Positions 6,956 through 15,535 are shown, counted from the stretch's first letter. The stretch is DNA of 32,265 bases from an uncultured Collinsella sp. (GCA_900755685.1 CAAEHI010000053.1:1-32265); one strand, 5' to 3'. The notes: a model not told the origin generated them from the sequence alone. Numbers and translations are program-made.

Positions 6956-7876
6956 TTAACGTATCACAGAGCGGCTCAGCATGACGATCTGATGCCTGTA
7001 TCCACGAAGGGCTTGTCCGAGCGTGAAGATATTCTGGGGCAGGCAAATACCGTTCATGGAGTCCCCGATATGTTGGAGGTCAGCGCCGGCTGCTTTTGCT
7101 GCAAGGCCTATTTTCTTAATGGTCTCGCTGTCGCAGGAGTCTTGACTCGTCCCGTTCGCCGCCATGACGAGAACCTTCTCTTCAATTGACTTGCCTACGT
7201 TGTGGGATCGTACAAAGTCTACGATGGCGCGCAGGTCTGCTTCTTGGAAGCAAGGGACGGTGTAGGGGGCTGGCACGAGAAGGATATCGACGCCGAGGTC
7301 AACAAACTTGCGCGCAATTTCGAGCGTCATGACAGGTTCCGCAACGCCCGCTCCATGCATTTTTCCGGCTATGACCAGGCCATTGAAATGCTCTTTGGAG
7401 AGTTTAATCGAATGGGCGATTGCATCGTTGGAGACGCCGGTTCCAGGGTTGCCCGTCAGGCAGATAAAATCAAATCCGAGTTCGTTAGCCTTTTCTAAGG
7501 TCTTGGGAGAGACGCGACGACCCATGGGGATTTCCGTTCGGGATTCAGACATCTCTGCCTCGTTATCAACTGGCTCCAGATTGACGCCAATGGGCCTTCC
7601 GCATGCTCGCTTCACCCAAGTGACCGGGTTTTCATTGAGATCATCTGGAATACCGGCAATAACTGGATCGAACACATCGAGCGCGTTAAACAGAAGCAGG
7701 TCGGCACCTGCGGCACGTTCGATTTCTGCATTAGTAACGCCGCCGAGAAATTGGGAAGAGGGTACGTTTTCCGCCATGATGGTACGTCCCTCGGAAGCCA
7801 GAATTGCCTGTTTTAGATCCATGGGTGACGTGGCGGCAAAATCGGATGCGGACATGTTCAGTAATCGTTTGGGCAT
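6956..7876 (-). CDS. DUF7916-type TIM-barrel protein (annotated elsewhere as PEP-phosphonomutase-like)
   Basis: The 306-residue protein begins MPKRLLNMSASDFAATSPMD and contains ASEGRTIMAE, GGVTNAEIERAAGADLLLFN, GRPIGVNLEP, ICLTGNPGTGVSNDAI, AGKMHGAGVAEP, VDILLVPAPYTVP, NGTSQDSCD and GADLQHIGDS. These recurring beta-strand/glycine-loop motifs fit a TIM barrel with a phosphate-binding site. I recognise the pattern as a conserved family often next to lactose/cellobiose PTS genes, without an established reaction. AAAGGAAG precedes the ATG. It is first in a two-gene operon with the GntR gene (about 70 nt gap) and divergent from the permease at 8233, so it may process the sugar phosphate that the permease delivers. 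Function is unknown. Confidence 0.7.
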   Translation of the reverse strand: MPKRLLNMSASDFAATSPMDLKQAILASEGRTIMAENVPSSQFLGGVTNAEIERAAGADLLLFNALDVFDPVIAGIPDDLNENPVTWVKRACGRPIGVNLEPVDNEAEMSESRTEIPMGRRVSPKTLEKANELGFDFICLTGNPGTGVSNDAIAHSIKLSKEHFNGLVIAGKMHGAGVAEPVMTLEIARKFVDLGVDILLVPAPYTVPCFQEADLRAIVDFVRSHNVGKSIEEKVLVMAANGTSQDSCDSETIKKIGLAAKAAGADLQHIGDSMNGICLPQNIFTLGQALRGYRHQIVMLSRSVIR

Positions 7877-7922
7877 TGTTACTTCCTTTGACTAGAACGA
7901 CAGGCTTGTGACATTGTCTCTA

Positions 7923-7940
7923 ATATTGTTACAACAATAT
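7923..7940. promoter_or_regulatory. Inverted repeat, candidate GntR operator
   Basis: ATATTGTT and AACAATAT form perfect 8-bp arms around an AC centre, 46 bp upstream of the DUF7916-type gene. The location and dyad symmetry suit the adjacent GntR regulator; no second copy was found at the permease side. Confidence 0.4.
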
Positions 7941-7961
7941 ATTCAATATGTTATATCCAAT

Positions 7962-8048
7962 CGGTGAACGGTTGCAAACTTATTGTACTGCTCGGAAAAA
8001 ATAGCCTTTAGCTGGGAAAACATTATATTAATCAACTACCGTTCACCG
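7962..8048. promoter_or_regulatory. Inverted pair of CGGT-N3-CGGT boxes
   Basis: CGGTGAACGGTT at 7962-7973 and its reverse complement ACCGTTCACCG at 8038-8048 face each other across the divergent control region. One box lies toward the DUF7916-type gene, the other 17 bp upstream of the permease -35 box. Related boxes occur in front of all three LacI genes and lacF. Confidence 0.55.
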
Positions 8049-8065
8049 AATAAGTATTTGAATTC

Positions 8066-8094
8066 TTGACATATCGACAAAGCGGAAAAAGAAT
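8066..8094 (+). promoter_or_regulatory. Candidate promoter of the IICB permease
   Basis: A perfect TTGACA (8066-8071) is followed after 17 nt by AAGAAT (8089-8094), a weak -10. The leader to the permease start would be about 130 nt. Confidence 0.4.
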
Positions 8095-8232
8095 TGGTTA
8101 TGACAAATCGCGCAAATGATATTACATTTCGCACAAGAACGTATTCACTTACATAAGTGGATACAAACGGGGACGACGACGGTTGAGTCCGGATAAATCG
8201 TTGTGTGCCCGGGAACCATGAAAGGATGTGTT

Positions 8233-9927
8233 ATGGACGCTATCGTCAAATTCCTTGAAAAACACCAGCCCCTCTTCGACAAAATCTCGAGGAACATTTA
8301 TCTGGTGGCGATTAAGGATGGCTTTCTCTCGAATATGCCAATTGTGCTGTTCTCGAGCCTGTTCCTTCTTCTTTCGACGCTCCCTGCCTATGTAGGCATC
8401 ACGCTTCCGTCTGAGGTGCTGGATTTCTTCAATAAAATCTATGCATATACCATGGGACTTCTTGGCATTATGGTGGCCGGCACCACGGCGAGTTCACTTG
8501 CCATGTCGATGAACCGTCGCATGCCTTCGGGTAAATCTCTCAACCCCACCTCGTGCATGGTTTGTGCCATGTGCGGCATGCTCTTGCTATCGGTGACGAA
8601 CGATGTTGTCTCGATTGGCGGAGCAGATACATCTGTTTTTGAAACCGGCTATATGGGAACCAAGGGTTTTCTCGCTGCGTTCGTAGCCGCATTCTTGACC
8701 GTTAATATCTATAAGGTGTGCATTAGCCATAATGTGACGATCAAGCTCCCCAAAGAGGTCCCTGGCTCTATTGCGCAGAGTTTTCGCGATATCTTTGCAT
8801 TTGGGTTTTCGATCCTTGCGTGCGCTTTTATCGATCTTGCGAGCCGCAAGCTGCTTGCTGTGCCGTTCGCCAATTTGGTATCCGCTCTCATCTCGCCGCT
8901 GTTCTCCGCGGTTGACACCTATCCTGGCATGGCGCTTATCGAAGGCGCGGTCGCACTTTTCCAATTTATGGGTATCCACGGTGCTTCGGTTGTCATGAGT
9001 CCGATCAATGCTGCGCTCTACGGCAATACCGTTACCAATCTTGAGGTTTTCCAAGCAGGTGGACACCCGTCAATTGCTCTCACGCAGGACTTTACAAGCT
9101 TCATCGGCGGTCTGGGCGGTTCTGGCTGCACGTTCATCGTTCCTATTATCCTGATCATGTTTATGCGCTCCAAGCAGCTTAAAGCCATGGGCAAGGCATC
9201 GATTATCCCGGTGATTTTTGGAGTTAACGAGCCCGTTATCTTCGGTATGCCGATTGTTCTCAATCCCTATATGTTCGTGCCCTTCCTAGTGGCTCCTATG
9301 GTCAACGCCATTATCGGTAAATTTTTCATTGACGTCATTGGAATGAACGCCCCCATGTATACCATGCCGTGGGCGCTTCCCGGCCCAATTGGTGCATTCC
9401 TCACCACGGGTCTCGATCTGCGTTCTCTCGTATTGATGGCAGTGCTGTTGGTCGTTGACTTTGTGATTTACTATCCGTTCTGCAAGGCGTATGACCATCA
9501 GCTTTGTTTGGAAGAGTCTGCAAAGGAGACTGCAGGAACCTCGGATGCAGATGCTATTGCCGCACAGGAAAATGTCGCAAAAGCTCTCGAGGCGGTAAAG
9601 GACAAGGCGGAGCAGATCCGCGTGCTTGTGCTTTGCCAGGGTGCCGGCACTTCGACTCTCTTGGCAAATGCTCTTCGCGAAGGTGCCGCTGCTAAGGGTA
9701 TCGATCTGGTTTCTCAGTCCGGTGCGTACGGAAGCCACTATGAGACGATGGATCAGTACAACGTGATTGTTCTGGCACCCCAGGCACGCATGTACTATGA
9801 CGCTATGAAGGCCGATACCGATCGCCTTGGAATTAAACTGCTCACCACAAGGGGCAAGGAGTATATCGACCTTACCAACGATCCCGAAGGCGCAATTGAC
9901 TGGATCGTTCAGGAGCTGGCCAAATAG
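8233..9927 (+). CDS. PTS lactose/cellobiose-family IICB permease, module without a hydrolase
   Basis: The 564-residue protein joins a membrane IIC domain (about residues 1-430, multiple hydrophobic helices, starting MDAIVKFLEKHQPLFDKISR and containing GIHGASVVMSPINAA and FGVNEPVIFGMPIVLNPYM) to a C-terminal IIB domain. The IIB phosphorylation Cys is Cys468 in VLCQGAGTST. It should import and phosphorylate a disaccharide using phosphate from a separate IIA. ATG 8233 has AAAGGA 6 nt upstream. No IIA or GH1 gene belongs to this unit; its neighbours are the GntR and DUF7916-type genes. Substrate is unknown. The coding sequence appears more AT-rich than the other three permeases, which hints at separate acquisition. 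Confidence 0.88.
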   Translation: MDAIVKFLEKHQPLFDKISRNIYLVAIKDGFLSNMPIVLFSSLFLLLSTLPAYVGITLPSEVLDFFNKIYAYTMGLLGIMVAGTTASSLAMSMNRRMPSGKSLNPTSCMVCAMCGMLLLSVTNDVVSIGGADTSVFETGYMGTKGFLAAFVAAFLTVNIYKVCISHNVTIKLPKEVPGSIAQSFRDIFAFGFSILACAFIDLASRKLLAVPFANLVSALISPLFSAVDTYPGMALIEGAVALFQFMGIHGASVVMSPINAALYGNTVTNLEVFQAGGHPSIALTQDFTSFIGGLGGSGCTFIVPIILIMFMRSKQLKAMGKASIIPVIFGVNEPVIFGMPIVLNPYMFVPFLVAPMVNAIIGKFFIDVIGMNAPMYTMPWALPGPIGAFLTTGLDLRSLVLMAVLLVVDFVIYYPFCKAYDHQLCLEESAKETAGTSDADAIAAQENVAKALEAVKDKAEQIRVLVLCQGAGTSTLLANALREGAAAKGIDLVSQSGAYGSHYETMDQYNVIVLAPQARMYYDAMKADTDRLGIKLLTTRGKEYIDLTNDPEGAIDWIVQELAK

Positions 9928-9962
9928 TGGATGCACTCCGTCGTTGATTCGTCGGTGTATAG

Positions 9963-10004
9963 TACGGCCCCGCAGCTTATTGAGCTGCGGGGCCGTATTT
10001 CGTT
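9963..10004 (+). terminator. Terminator after the IICB permease
   Basis: ACGGCCCCGCAGCT (9964-9977) pairs perfectly with AGCTGCGGGGCCGT (9983-9996) around TATTG, followed by ATTTCGTT. Confidence 0.85.
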
Positions 10005-10041
10005 GAGTATCAAGTTGAGACAATGAGCGCAACCGACGTGA

Positions 10042-10419
10042 GATCGCATTGGCGCTCTCCGAGTCACCGACAAGCTGACTTCCATCTATGTGACCAATTC
10101 GCTCTCGGTGTTTAACCTGCTCGAGACGCGCGAATACTGCGACCTGTGCCTGGTAGGCGGCATGTACCGTCGCCGCACCGCCGCCTTTGTGGGACCCACG
10201 GCCGAGGATACCCTGCGTGCGCTGGGCATTGACGCGGCGTTTATCGGTGCCAACGGCATCTTGGACGGTGACGTATCTACGTCCAATATGGACGAGGGCC
10301 GCATCCAGCAGCTCGCCTTTAGCAAGGCCGATACGCGCTACCTCATCGCCGACTCCAGCAAGATCGGCGGGCGATACTTCTGCCCCCCCTGCCGGCGCAG
10401 GGGTACCGCTTTAAAATGA
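10042..10419 (+). pseudogene. Internal fragment of a DeoR-family regulator
   Basis: The frame opens after a TGA and reads LRVTDKLTSIYVTNSLSVF, LVGGMYRRRTAAFVGPTAED, GANGILDGDVSTSNMDEGRI and ADSSKIGGRYF. It then leaves the family pattern (CPPCRRRGTALK) and stops. It corresponds to roughly residues 115-220 of the intact DeoR protein at 4967-5731 and is closely similar to it at the DNA level. The DNA-binding domain and the C-terminal end are missing, so it cannot act as a repressor. The segment ATLTDK-like upstream of VTNSL differs from the intact copy, so this is better seen as a paralogue remnant than a recent copy. A shared ATGACGCG[C/T]AAATGA follows both genes. Confidence 0.8.
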
Positions 10420-10467
10420 CGCGTAAATGACTTTGGGCAACAAGGATGAGGCTATTCTGAGATATGA

Positions 10468-11700
10468 CTAGACTCCGTATTTCGTCTTTATGTCCATTGA
10501 GAATGAATCGTAGTCTTCATAGAGCCCTTCTCTGCTTTCATCCTCGGCGTGGTTTACACGTTCAAGGAGTTTATCCTTTGGAGCCTCTTTTGTTATTGCG
10601 GCCTCGCCATCGGGTATTGTGGCTTGTAAGAATAGTTTTAGAGCATGGGCGTCTTTGAGTATGTAGCCCGTCGAACGACCCGCTCCTGTTTTTTCGATTG
10701 CGCTGCAACTAACAAGCTGACCGAGGGTTCGTTTAACGGTTACCTCGCTGATATCGGGGCAGTTGGACCGGATGTCGGATTTCTTAATGACGCCGGGTCT
10801 CTGTTGAAATAGAACAGCGATGCGCGCTTGCTTCGGCATGGGACGAGTGCTTGATTCAATTAAGGTACGCTGCTCGAGCTGTCGGTAGGCGGCCAGGGTT
10901 GTTCCGAGCATGAAACGGATAAAGGGTACTTCGGTGTTTTGATTTTCATTCCATCCAGTGGAGCTTGCAGCGAGGGCGTTGTAGTAAAGCGCTTTGTTGT
11001 CTTCAATAAGTCGCTCGATGCTGATGTAACGCGCAACGTCGTATCCAGTCTTTTCGAGCAGCAGCGTTGTAAGGAGCCGACTCATCCTGCCATTGCCATC
11101 GTTGAAGGGATGAATGCTAACAAAATCGAAGATAAAGCGGAGCGATATAAGGAGGGGATCGCAAACTTGGCGAGATAAAGCATCGTTGAGGGACTGGCAG
11201 GCTTCTTTAATAAGTCCCGGGGTTGCTAGAGCCGAAGGGGGCCTAAAGCGCACAAATCGATTACCTTGATCGTCAATGGAGACGATTTCGTTATCGCCAT
11301 CTTTCCAATGGCCTCCATACGAGATTGCCGTGTGCGCCATGAGGTCACGATGCAACTGCAGAATGACCGATGGCGTTACGGGAATGGAATCGTGTTGCTC
11401 GTGAATAAGCGACAGCACATCTCGGTATCCAGCGATTTCTTCCTCTGCGCGGGAGCTTGGCTTGGCGGAATACGCCATAATCGCTTTGAGTCTTTTTTGG
11501 GTGGTAACAATTCCTTCAAGTCCGTTGGAGGATCGGGTGCTTTGGATCTTGGCCTCCTCCATTAGGGACGATAGAAGCTCGGGTTTGACTTGACTCAGAG
11601 CAAGCTGACGGCCTTTATGCTCGCGTATCGAGAGGAGGAGGTTGGTGATTGGAGTTGCTTCGAGTTCCGCTGGGACTGTGGTGTAATCGAACTGGCGCAT
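10468..11700 (-). CDS. Fic family protein with C-terminal winged helix
   Basis: The 410-residue protein carries an N-terminal helical domain with a Fic inhibitory motif of the (S/T)xxxE(G/N) type (S58-NGL-E62-G63). The FIC core has the catalytic loop HPFNDGNGRMSRLL (H197) and a flap around GGHWKDGDNEIVSID. After the core, about residues 285-345 look like a winged helix (PKQARIAVLFQQRPGVIKKS, then ISEVTVKRTLGQLVSCSAIE and GYIL). Fic enzymes usually AMPylate protein targets; an intact inhibitory Glu suggests a self-restrained enzyme. AAAGGAG precedes ATG 11700. The start lies next to a large inverted repeat, so autoregulation by the winged helix is plausible. It stands alone between a deoR fragment and a repeat array and has lower G+C than the lac modules. 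Confidence 0.9.
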   Translation of the reverse strand: MRQFDYTTVPAELEATPITNLLLSIREHKGRQLALSQVKPELLSSLMEEAKIQSTRSSNGLEGIVTTQKRLKAIMAYSAKPSSRAEEEIAGYRDVLSLIHEQHDSIPVTPSVILQLHRDLMAHTAISYGGHWKDGDNEIVSIDDQGNRFVRFRPPSALATPGLIKEACQSLNDALSRQVCDPLLISLRFIFDFVSIHPFNDGNGRMSRLLTTLLLEKTGYDVARYISIERLIEDNKALYYNALAASSTGWNENQNTEVPFIRFMLGTTLAAYRQLEQRTLIESSTRPMPKQARIAVLFQQRPGVIKKSDIRSNCPDISEVTVKRTLGQLVSCSAIEKTGAGRSTGYILKDAHALKLFLQATIPDGEAAITKEAPKDKLLERVNHAEDESREGLYEDYDSFSMDIKTKYGV

Positions 11701-11708
11701 GCGGCTCC

Positions 11709-11783
11709 TTTCGGTATCACGAACATACTTTCGATATCATAATATCATTAAATGATACCGAAAGTATGTTCGTGATACCGAAA
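11709..11783. promoter_or_regulatory. Large inverted repeat at the fic promoter
   Basis: Arms 11709-11740 and 11752-11783 (32 bp each) are complementary at 31 of 32 positions around an 11-bp AT-rich centre. Each arm contains two TTTCGGTATCA-like sites. On the minus strand TTTCGG-N16-TATGAT inside the repeat could be the fic promoter, and the repeat ends 8 bp before the fic start codon. Confidence 0.7.
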
Positions 11784-11838
11784 ACTAGAAACCATGCTTC
11801 ATAACTGCTTGGAAAGTTTGGATTTGACTATCTTATTG

Positions 11839-11973
11839 TCTTGATCTGTAACAGGTAGACGGTCGAAAGTGGGCTACGTGTTACAGATTGAGATCTTTCA
11901 GCCCTGGTCGCCCGTTCGTCTAAATCTATAACAGTTAGGATTGAAAATCCCTGCTAGATGTTACAGATCGAGA
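11839..11973. repeat. Palindromic repeat array 2 (two 55-bp units)
   Basis: Units 11839-11893 and 11919-11973 are 55 bp each with a 25-bp spacer, in the same orientation as array 1. The array lies between the fic promoter region and the 3' end of the first GH1 gene, the only one of the four arrays not between convergent genes. Confidence 0.88.
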
Positions 11974-12002
11974 TAAACGGCCCGCACGGGCTCACCAAAA
12001 AC

Positions 12003-12046
12003 AAAAAAGGCCGCATACGAACCCGTGGAGGGATTCGTATGCGGCC
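12003..12046 (-). terminator. Terminator of module 1 (IICB-GH1)
   Basis: On the minus strand GGCCGCATACGAA pairs with TTCGTATGCGGCC (13 bp) around a 12-nt loop, then TTTTTTGTTTTT. Confidence 0.9.
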
Positions 12047-12068
12047 GACAGGGGGTATGCGGCAAAAG

Positions 12069-13490
12069 TTAGGCCATGAGCAGGCCGGTCTCCGCGACGT
12101 TCTTGTACCAGTACGCGCTCGCCTTGGGATAGCGCTTCTGGGTCTCAAAGTCGATGTAGAACAGGCCATAGCGCTTGTTATAGCCGTTGGTCCAGGAGAA
12201 CTGGTCCTGCAGCGACCACACAAAGTAGCCGTCGACGTTCACGCCGCCGTCGATTGCCTTGAGGATCCACGCGAGATGCTGACGCATATAGTCGATACGA
12301 GGGGCGTCATCGATAAAGCCGTCCTCGAAGTCGTCCTTATAGCCCATGCCGTTCTCGGTGATGTAGATCTTCTTGTAGTTGGGGTAATCGTTCTTAATGC
12401 GGAGCAGCAGGTCGTAGAGGCCCTCGGGATAGATGATCCAGTCCCAATCGGTGGTGGGTACGCCTTCACGCACGCATGACTCGCCCACGCCCTTGAGGAA
12501 CCAGCGCGAGGAGCCCTTGTCGCCGGTGCCATTGTGGTTGATGTCGTTTTCGCCCTCGGCGGCACGCAGGAACTGGCACTTGTAGGTGTTGACGCCCAGG
12601 CAATCGTTGTAGGGGAGCGCGGCGGTCAGCGCGGCGATGTCCTCGTCGCGGACGTCGAGCTCGCCGCCGGCGATATGGGCCAGCTTGGTCGCAGCCTCCA
12701 TGGTATCGGCTGCATAGTGGCCGCGGAAGGTGGCGTCGAGTACCCAGCGGTTGTTGATGACGTCGGCCATGCGAGCTGCCTCGCAGTCGGCGGCGTTGTT
12801 GGGGTCGAGGGGATACTTGGGCTCCAGGTTCTGGACAATGCCGATCTCGCCCTCAAAGCCGCCCTCATGGAAGGCGACGACAGCCTTGGCGTGGGCCACC
12901 ATCATGTTGTGCATGAGCTGGAAGGCCTTGTCCAGGCGGTACTTCTCGCCGTGCGGCCAGTTGCCGACGATAAAGCTGCCCTCGGCGGTTGCGGGAATCT
13001 CGTTAAACGTGAACCAGTGCTTGACCTCGGTGAACTCGGCAAAGCAGAACTTGGCGTACTCGACAAAGGCGTCGATCGTCGTGCGCGTCAGGAATCCCTC
13101 GCCGCCGTTCTGGTAAAAGGCCTCGGGCGTATCGAAGTGATCGAGCGTGACATAGGGGATAACGCCAGCTTTGTTGCAGGTGGCGAAAAGCTCGTGATAG
13201 AAAGCGACGCCCTCGGGGTTAATCTCGCCGGTGCCACTGGGGAAGATACGGCTCCAAGCGATGGAGACACGGATACCGTTGATGCCAAAACGCTGGCACA
13301 GGTCGATATCGACCGGGTACTTGTTGTAGAAATCGCTTGCGGGATCGGGGGAGAAGCGACCCTGGGCTGCCAGGAAATCGTCCCAGGGCACTTTGCCCTT
13401 GCCGTGCGTACGGGTCTCGCCCTCAACCTGGTAAGCAGCGGTGGCGCCGCCAAAGACAAAGCCGTCGGGGAACTGCATGGGGTTGGTCAT
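12069..13490 (-). CDS. GH1 6-phospho-beta-galactosidase-like enzyme, module 1
   Basis: The 473-residue cytoplasmic glycoside hydrolase has the complete GH1 pattern: start PDGFVFGGATAAYQVEGETR, acid/base Glu in TFNEI (E164), nucleophile Glu in YITENGMG (E379), and WSLQDQFSWTNGYNKRYGLF near the C-terminus. In lactococcal LacG the corresponding S-W...K-x-Y residues (here S432, W433, K439, Y441) bind the 6-phosphate and favour galactose-6-phosphate, so a 6-phospho-beta-galactosidase is likelier than a 6-phospho-beta-glucosidase. Ribosome site AAAGGATG precedes the ATG. It is the second gene of an operon behind the IICB permease (75 nt gap with a hairpin). Actual substrate is untested; a lactose analogue differing from the LacE/LacG module is likely. 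Confidence 0.88.
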   Translation of the reverse strand: MTNPMQFPDGFVFGGATAAYQVEGETRTHGKGKVPWDDFLAAQGRFSPDPASDFYNKYPVDIDLCQRFGINGIRVSIAWSRIFPSGTGEINPEGVAFYHELFATCNKAGVIPYVTLDHFDTPEAFYQNGGEGFLTRTTIDAFVEYAKFCFAEFTEVKHWFTFNEIPATAEGSFIVGNWPHGEKYRLDKAFQLMHNMMVAHAKAVVAFHEGGFEGEIGIVQNLEPKYPLDPNNAADCEAARMADVINNRWVLDATFRGHYAADTMEAATKLAHIAGGELDVRDEDIAALTAALPYNDCLGVNTYKCQFLRAAEGENDINHNGTGDKGSSRWFLKGVGESCVREGVPTTDWDWIIYPEGLYDLLLRIKNDYPNYKKIYITENGMGYKDDFEDGFIDDAPRIDYMRQHLAWILKAIDGGVNVDGYFVWSLQDQFSWTNGYNKRYGLFYIDFETQKRYPKASAYWYKNVAETGLLMA

Positions 13491-13524
13491 GAGTCATCCT
13501 TTCTGTGGGATACGAATAGGGAGA

Positions 13525-13551
13525 GGTGCCCGAACTGGGGATCCGGGCACC
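13525..13551. other. Intercistronic hairpin, module 1
   Basis: GGTGCCCG (13525-13532) pairs with CGGGCACC (13544-13551) between the permease stop and the GH1 ribosome site. There is no T tract, so it is more likely an mRNA-stability or processing element than a terminator. Confidence 0.55.
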
Positions 13552-13565
13552 AACAGAGGGAGGAA

Positions 13566-15344
13566 CTAGTCGAGGTTCTCGCGGAGCCACTTGATGGCGC
13601 CAGCGGGGTCGCGAGTAAGGTCGATATATTCCTTACCGCGGGGAGCGAGCAGCTTAATGCCCAGACGATCGGTGTCGGCCTTCATGTCGTTGTAGTAGCT
13701 ACGGACCTGCGGGGCAAGCACGATGACGTCGTACTGATCCATGATGGCAGTGTGCTGGCCATAGGCGCCTGCGGAGGAAGCGATGTTCTCTCCGGTCTGT
13801 GCGGCACCTTCCTTGATGGCGTTGGCGAGCATGGCAGAGGTGCCGGCGCCGGCGCACAGGACGAGGACCTTCAGGCCGTCGACATCCTTCTTGGTGGATG
13901 CGTCGGCAGCGGGCTCGGGCTGATCGGCGACAGGCTTGCTGTCGGCGGCAGCGGCGGTCGTCTCGGCGGAAGCGGCAGTCTGCTCGACAGCGGGCGCAGA
14001 GGCGTTGGCGGCGATGGCAGCGGCATCATTGGACTCGAGACCCAGCTCGGCGGCGCGCTCGGCCTCCTGGTCGCAGAGCAGCTTATCGTATGCCTTTAAG
14101 AACGGCAGGTAGATGATGGCGTCCAGCAAGATGATGATTGCGACAAACACCAGGGCGATAAGCTGGAAGTTTGTGGTGATGAAGATGCCGATGGGGGCAG
14201 GAGTAGCCCAAGGCACCACGAAGGAGAAGCCGTTCATGCCCACGTTATCGATAAAGAACTTGGCAACACTCACGTTGACGCAGCCGGCGGCAACAAAGGG
14301 GATGAGCATGTAGGGGTTAAGGATCATCGGCGCGCCAAAGAGCAGCGGCTCGTTGACAGCAAAGGCAACAGGAACAATCGAGGCCTTACCGACGGCTTTG
14401 AGCTGCTTGGACTTCATAAAGAGAATCAGCAGAAGCGGCACGATGAAGGTGGCGCCGGTGCCGCCGAACTCACCCACGAGCGACATGTTAAAGGTGAGGG
14501 AGTGGGCGGGGTGGCCACCGGCCAGCAGAACCTGCAGGTTCTCGGCCTGGTTGGCAAGACGGATGGGGTCGATGCCCGGCTGGACGATCGAGGGGCCGTG
14601 GACACCGATGAACCAGAAGAACGCGGTGGCTGCCTGGATAAGGATAAGGCCAGGATAGGTTTCTGCTGCAGTGAAGAGCGGGGAGAGCAGCTTGATGAGC
14701 AGCTCGGAGAACGGAACGCCCATGAGGTTGCGCACGACGACATCGATGATGCCGCAGATGATGACGGCGCCGCCAAAGGGGATGATGTCGCGGAAGTTCT
14801 GAGCGATGGCGCCCGGGACCTCCTTGGGCAGCTTAATGGTCAGATCGCGCGAGACGCAGAATTTGTAGACCCACACGGTAATGAACGCGGCGATATAGGC
14901 CGAGAACAGACCGCGCGTGCCCATGCTGGTGCAATCGAAGACCGAAAGCTCGGAGCCGTTGAACTTGGTGGTGAACTGCGTAACAGCGAGCAGCAGCATG
15001 CTGCACTGGGCGGCCACCATGGTGGAGCCGTCGTTGAGCACCTTGCCGGCGGGCATGCGGCGGGTCATGGAAGCCGGAAAGTTCTTGGCAGTGGTGCCGG
15101 CAACCATGATGCCCATGACACCCATGGTGAAGTTGTACAGCTTGTTGCACCAGTCGATGAGCGGCTGGGGCAACGTGATTCCAACTACGCCAGGAAGGGT
15201 GGCGATCAGCAGAAAGATCGAAGAGGTAAGGACGATGGGCATGCACCCAAGGAATCCGTCTTTGATGGCCTGGAGGTAGATGTTTCTCGAGATCTTCTCA
15301 AAGAACGGTTGATGCTTTTCGAGCATCTTTACGATGGCGTCCAT
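13566..15344 (-). CDS. PTS lactose/cellobiose-family IICB permease, module 1
   Basis: The 592-residue protein has an N-terminal membrane IIC domain (MDAIVKMLEKHQPFFEKISR start, IGVHGPSIVQPGID, FAVNEPLLFGAPMILNPYML). An Ala-rich linker (about 430-485) leads to a IIB domain with phosphocysteine Cys497 in VLCAGAGTSAM. It should phosphorylate the incoming disaccharide for the GH1 enzyme encoded directly downstream. Its close resemblance to the permeases at 8233 and 17043 shows repeated gene duplication. An overlapping palindromic operator covers its putative -35 box. The IIA partner is not in the module; the only IIA in the window is lacF at 26922. Confidence 0.9.
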   Translation of the reverse strand: MDAIVKMLEKHQPFFEKISRNIYLQAIKDGFLGCMPIVLTSSIFLLIATLPGVVGITLPQPLIDWCNKLYNFTMGVMGIMVAGTTAKNFPASMTRRMPAGKVLNDGSTMVAAQCSMLLLAVTQFTTKFNGSELSVFDCTSMGTRGLFSAYIAAFITVWVYKFCVSRDLTIKLPKEVPGAIAQNFRDIIPFGGAVIICGIIDVVVRNLMGVPFSELLIKLLSPLFTAAETYPGLILIQAATAFFWFIGVHGPSIVQPGIDPIRLANQAENLQVLLAGGHPAHSLTFNMSLVGEFGGTGATFIVPLLLILFMKSKQLKAVGKASIVPVAFAVNEPLLFGAPMILNPYMLIPFVAAGCVNVSVAKFFIDNVGMNGFSFVVPWATPAPIGIFITTNFQLIALVFVAIIILLDAIIYLPFLKAYDKLLCDQEAERAAELGLESNDAAAIAANASAPAVEQTAASAETTAAAADSKPVADQPEPAADASTKKDVDGLKVLVLCAGAGTSAMLANAIKEGAAQTGENIASSAGAYGQHTAIMDQYDVIVLAPQVRSYYNDMKADTDRLGIKLLAPRGKEYIDLTRDPAGAIKWLRENLD

Positions 15345-15427
15345 AGAGCTCCTTTGCTACTTGATGCGCGATGCATGTGGATGGAACTGGTCGTCGATGG
15401 ATGGTCAGGACTGCCCGGAAACCTTCC

Positions 15428-15469
15428 TACTTAAGGAAGGCATTGCGAAATGACAACGTTGTCATTTCG
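15428..15469 (-). promoter_or_regulatory. Promoter and LacI-type operator of module 1
   Basis: A perfect 24-bp palindrome at 15446-15469 (core AATGACAACGTTGTCATT) has the CG centre typical of LacI-family operators. On the minus strand TTGTCA (15451-15456) and TAAGTA (15428-15433), 17 nt apart, form a promoter whose -35 box lies in the operator. A second half-site AATGACAACG follows at 15472. Confidence 0.75.
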
Positions 15470-15535
15470 TTAATGACAACGTAAGACATTTTTGGAAGAG
15501 CAACAAGGATATACGGGTGAGTGGTCGATATTGTC

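Noticed and set aside
7962..7973. CcpA-type cre site
   Set aside because: CGGTGAACGGTT resembles part of a cre, but the required spacing of TG, CG and CA is not met in any copy; the constant feature is the CGGT direct repeat.
10468..11700. Fic as part of a toxin-antitoxin pair
   Set aside because: No small antitoxin gene is adjacent, and the inhibitory motif is inside the same protein, so a stand-alone self-inhibited Fic is the simpler reading.
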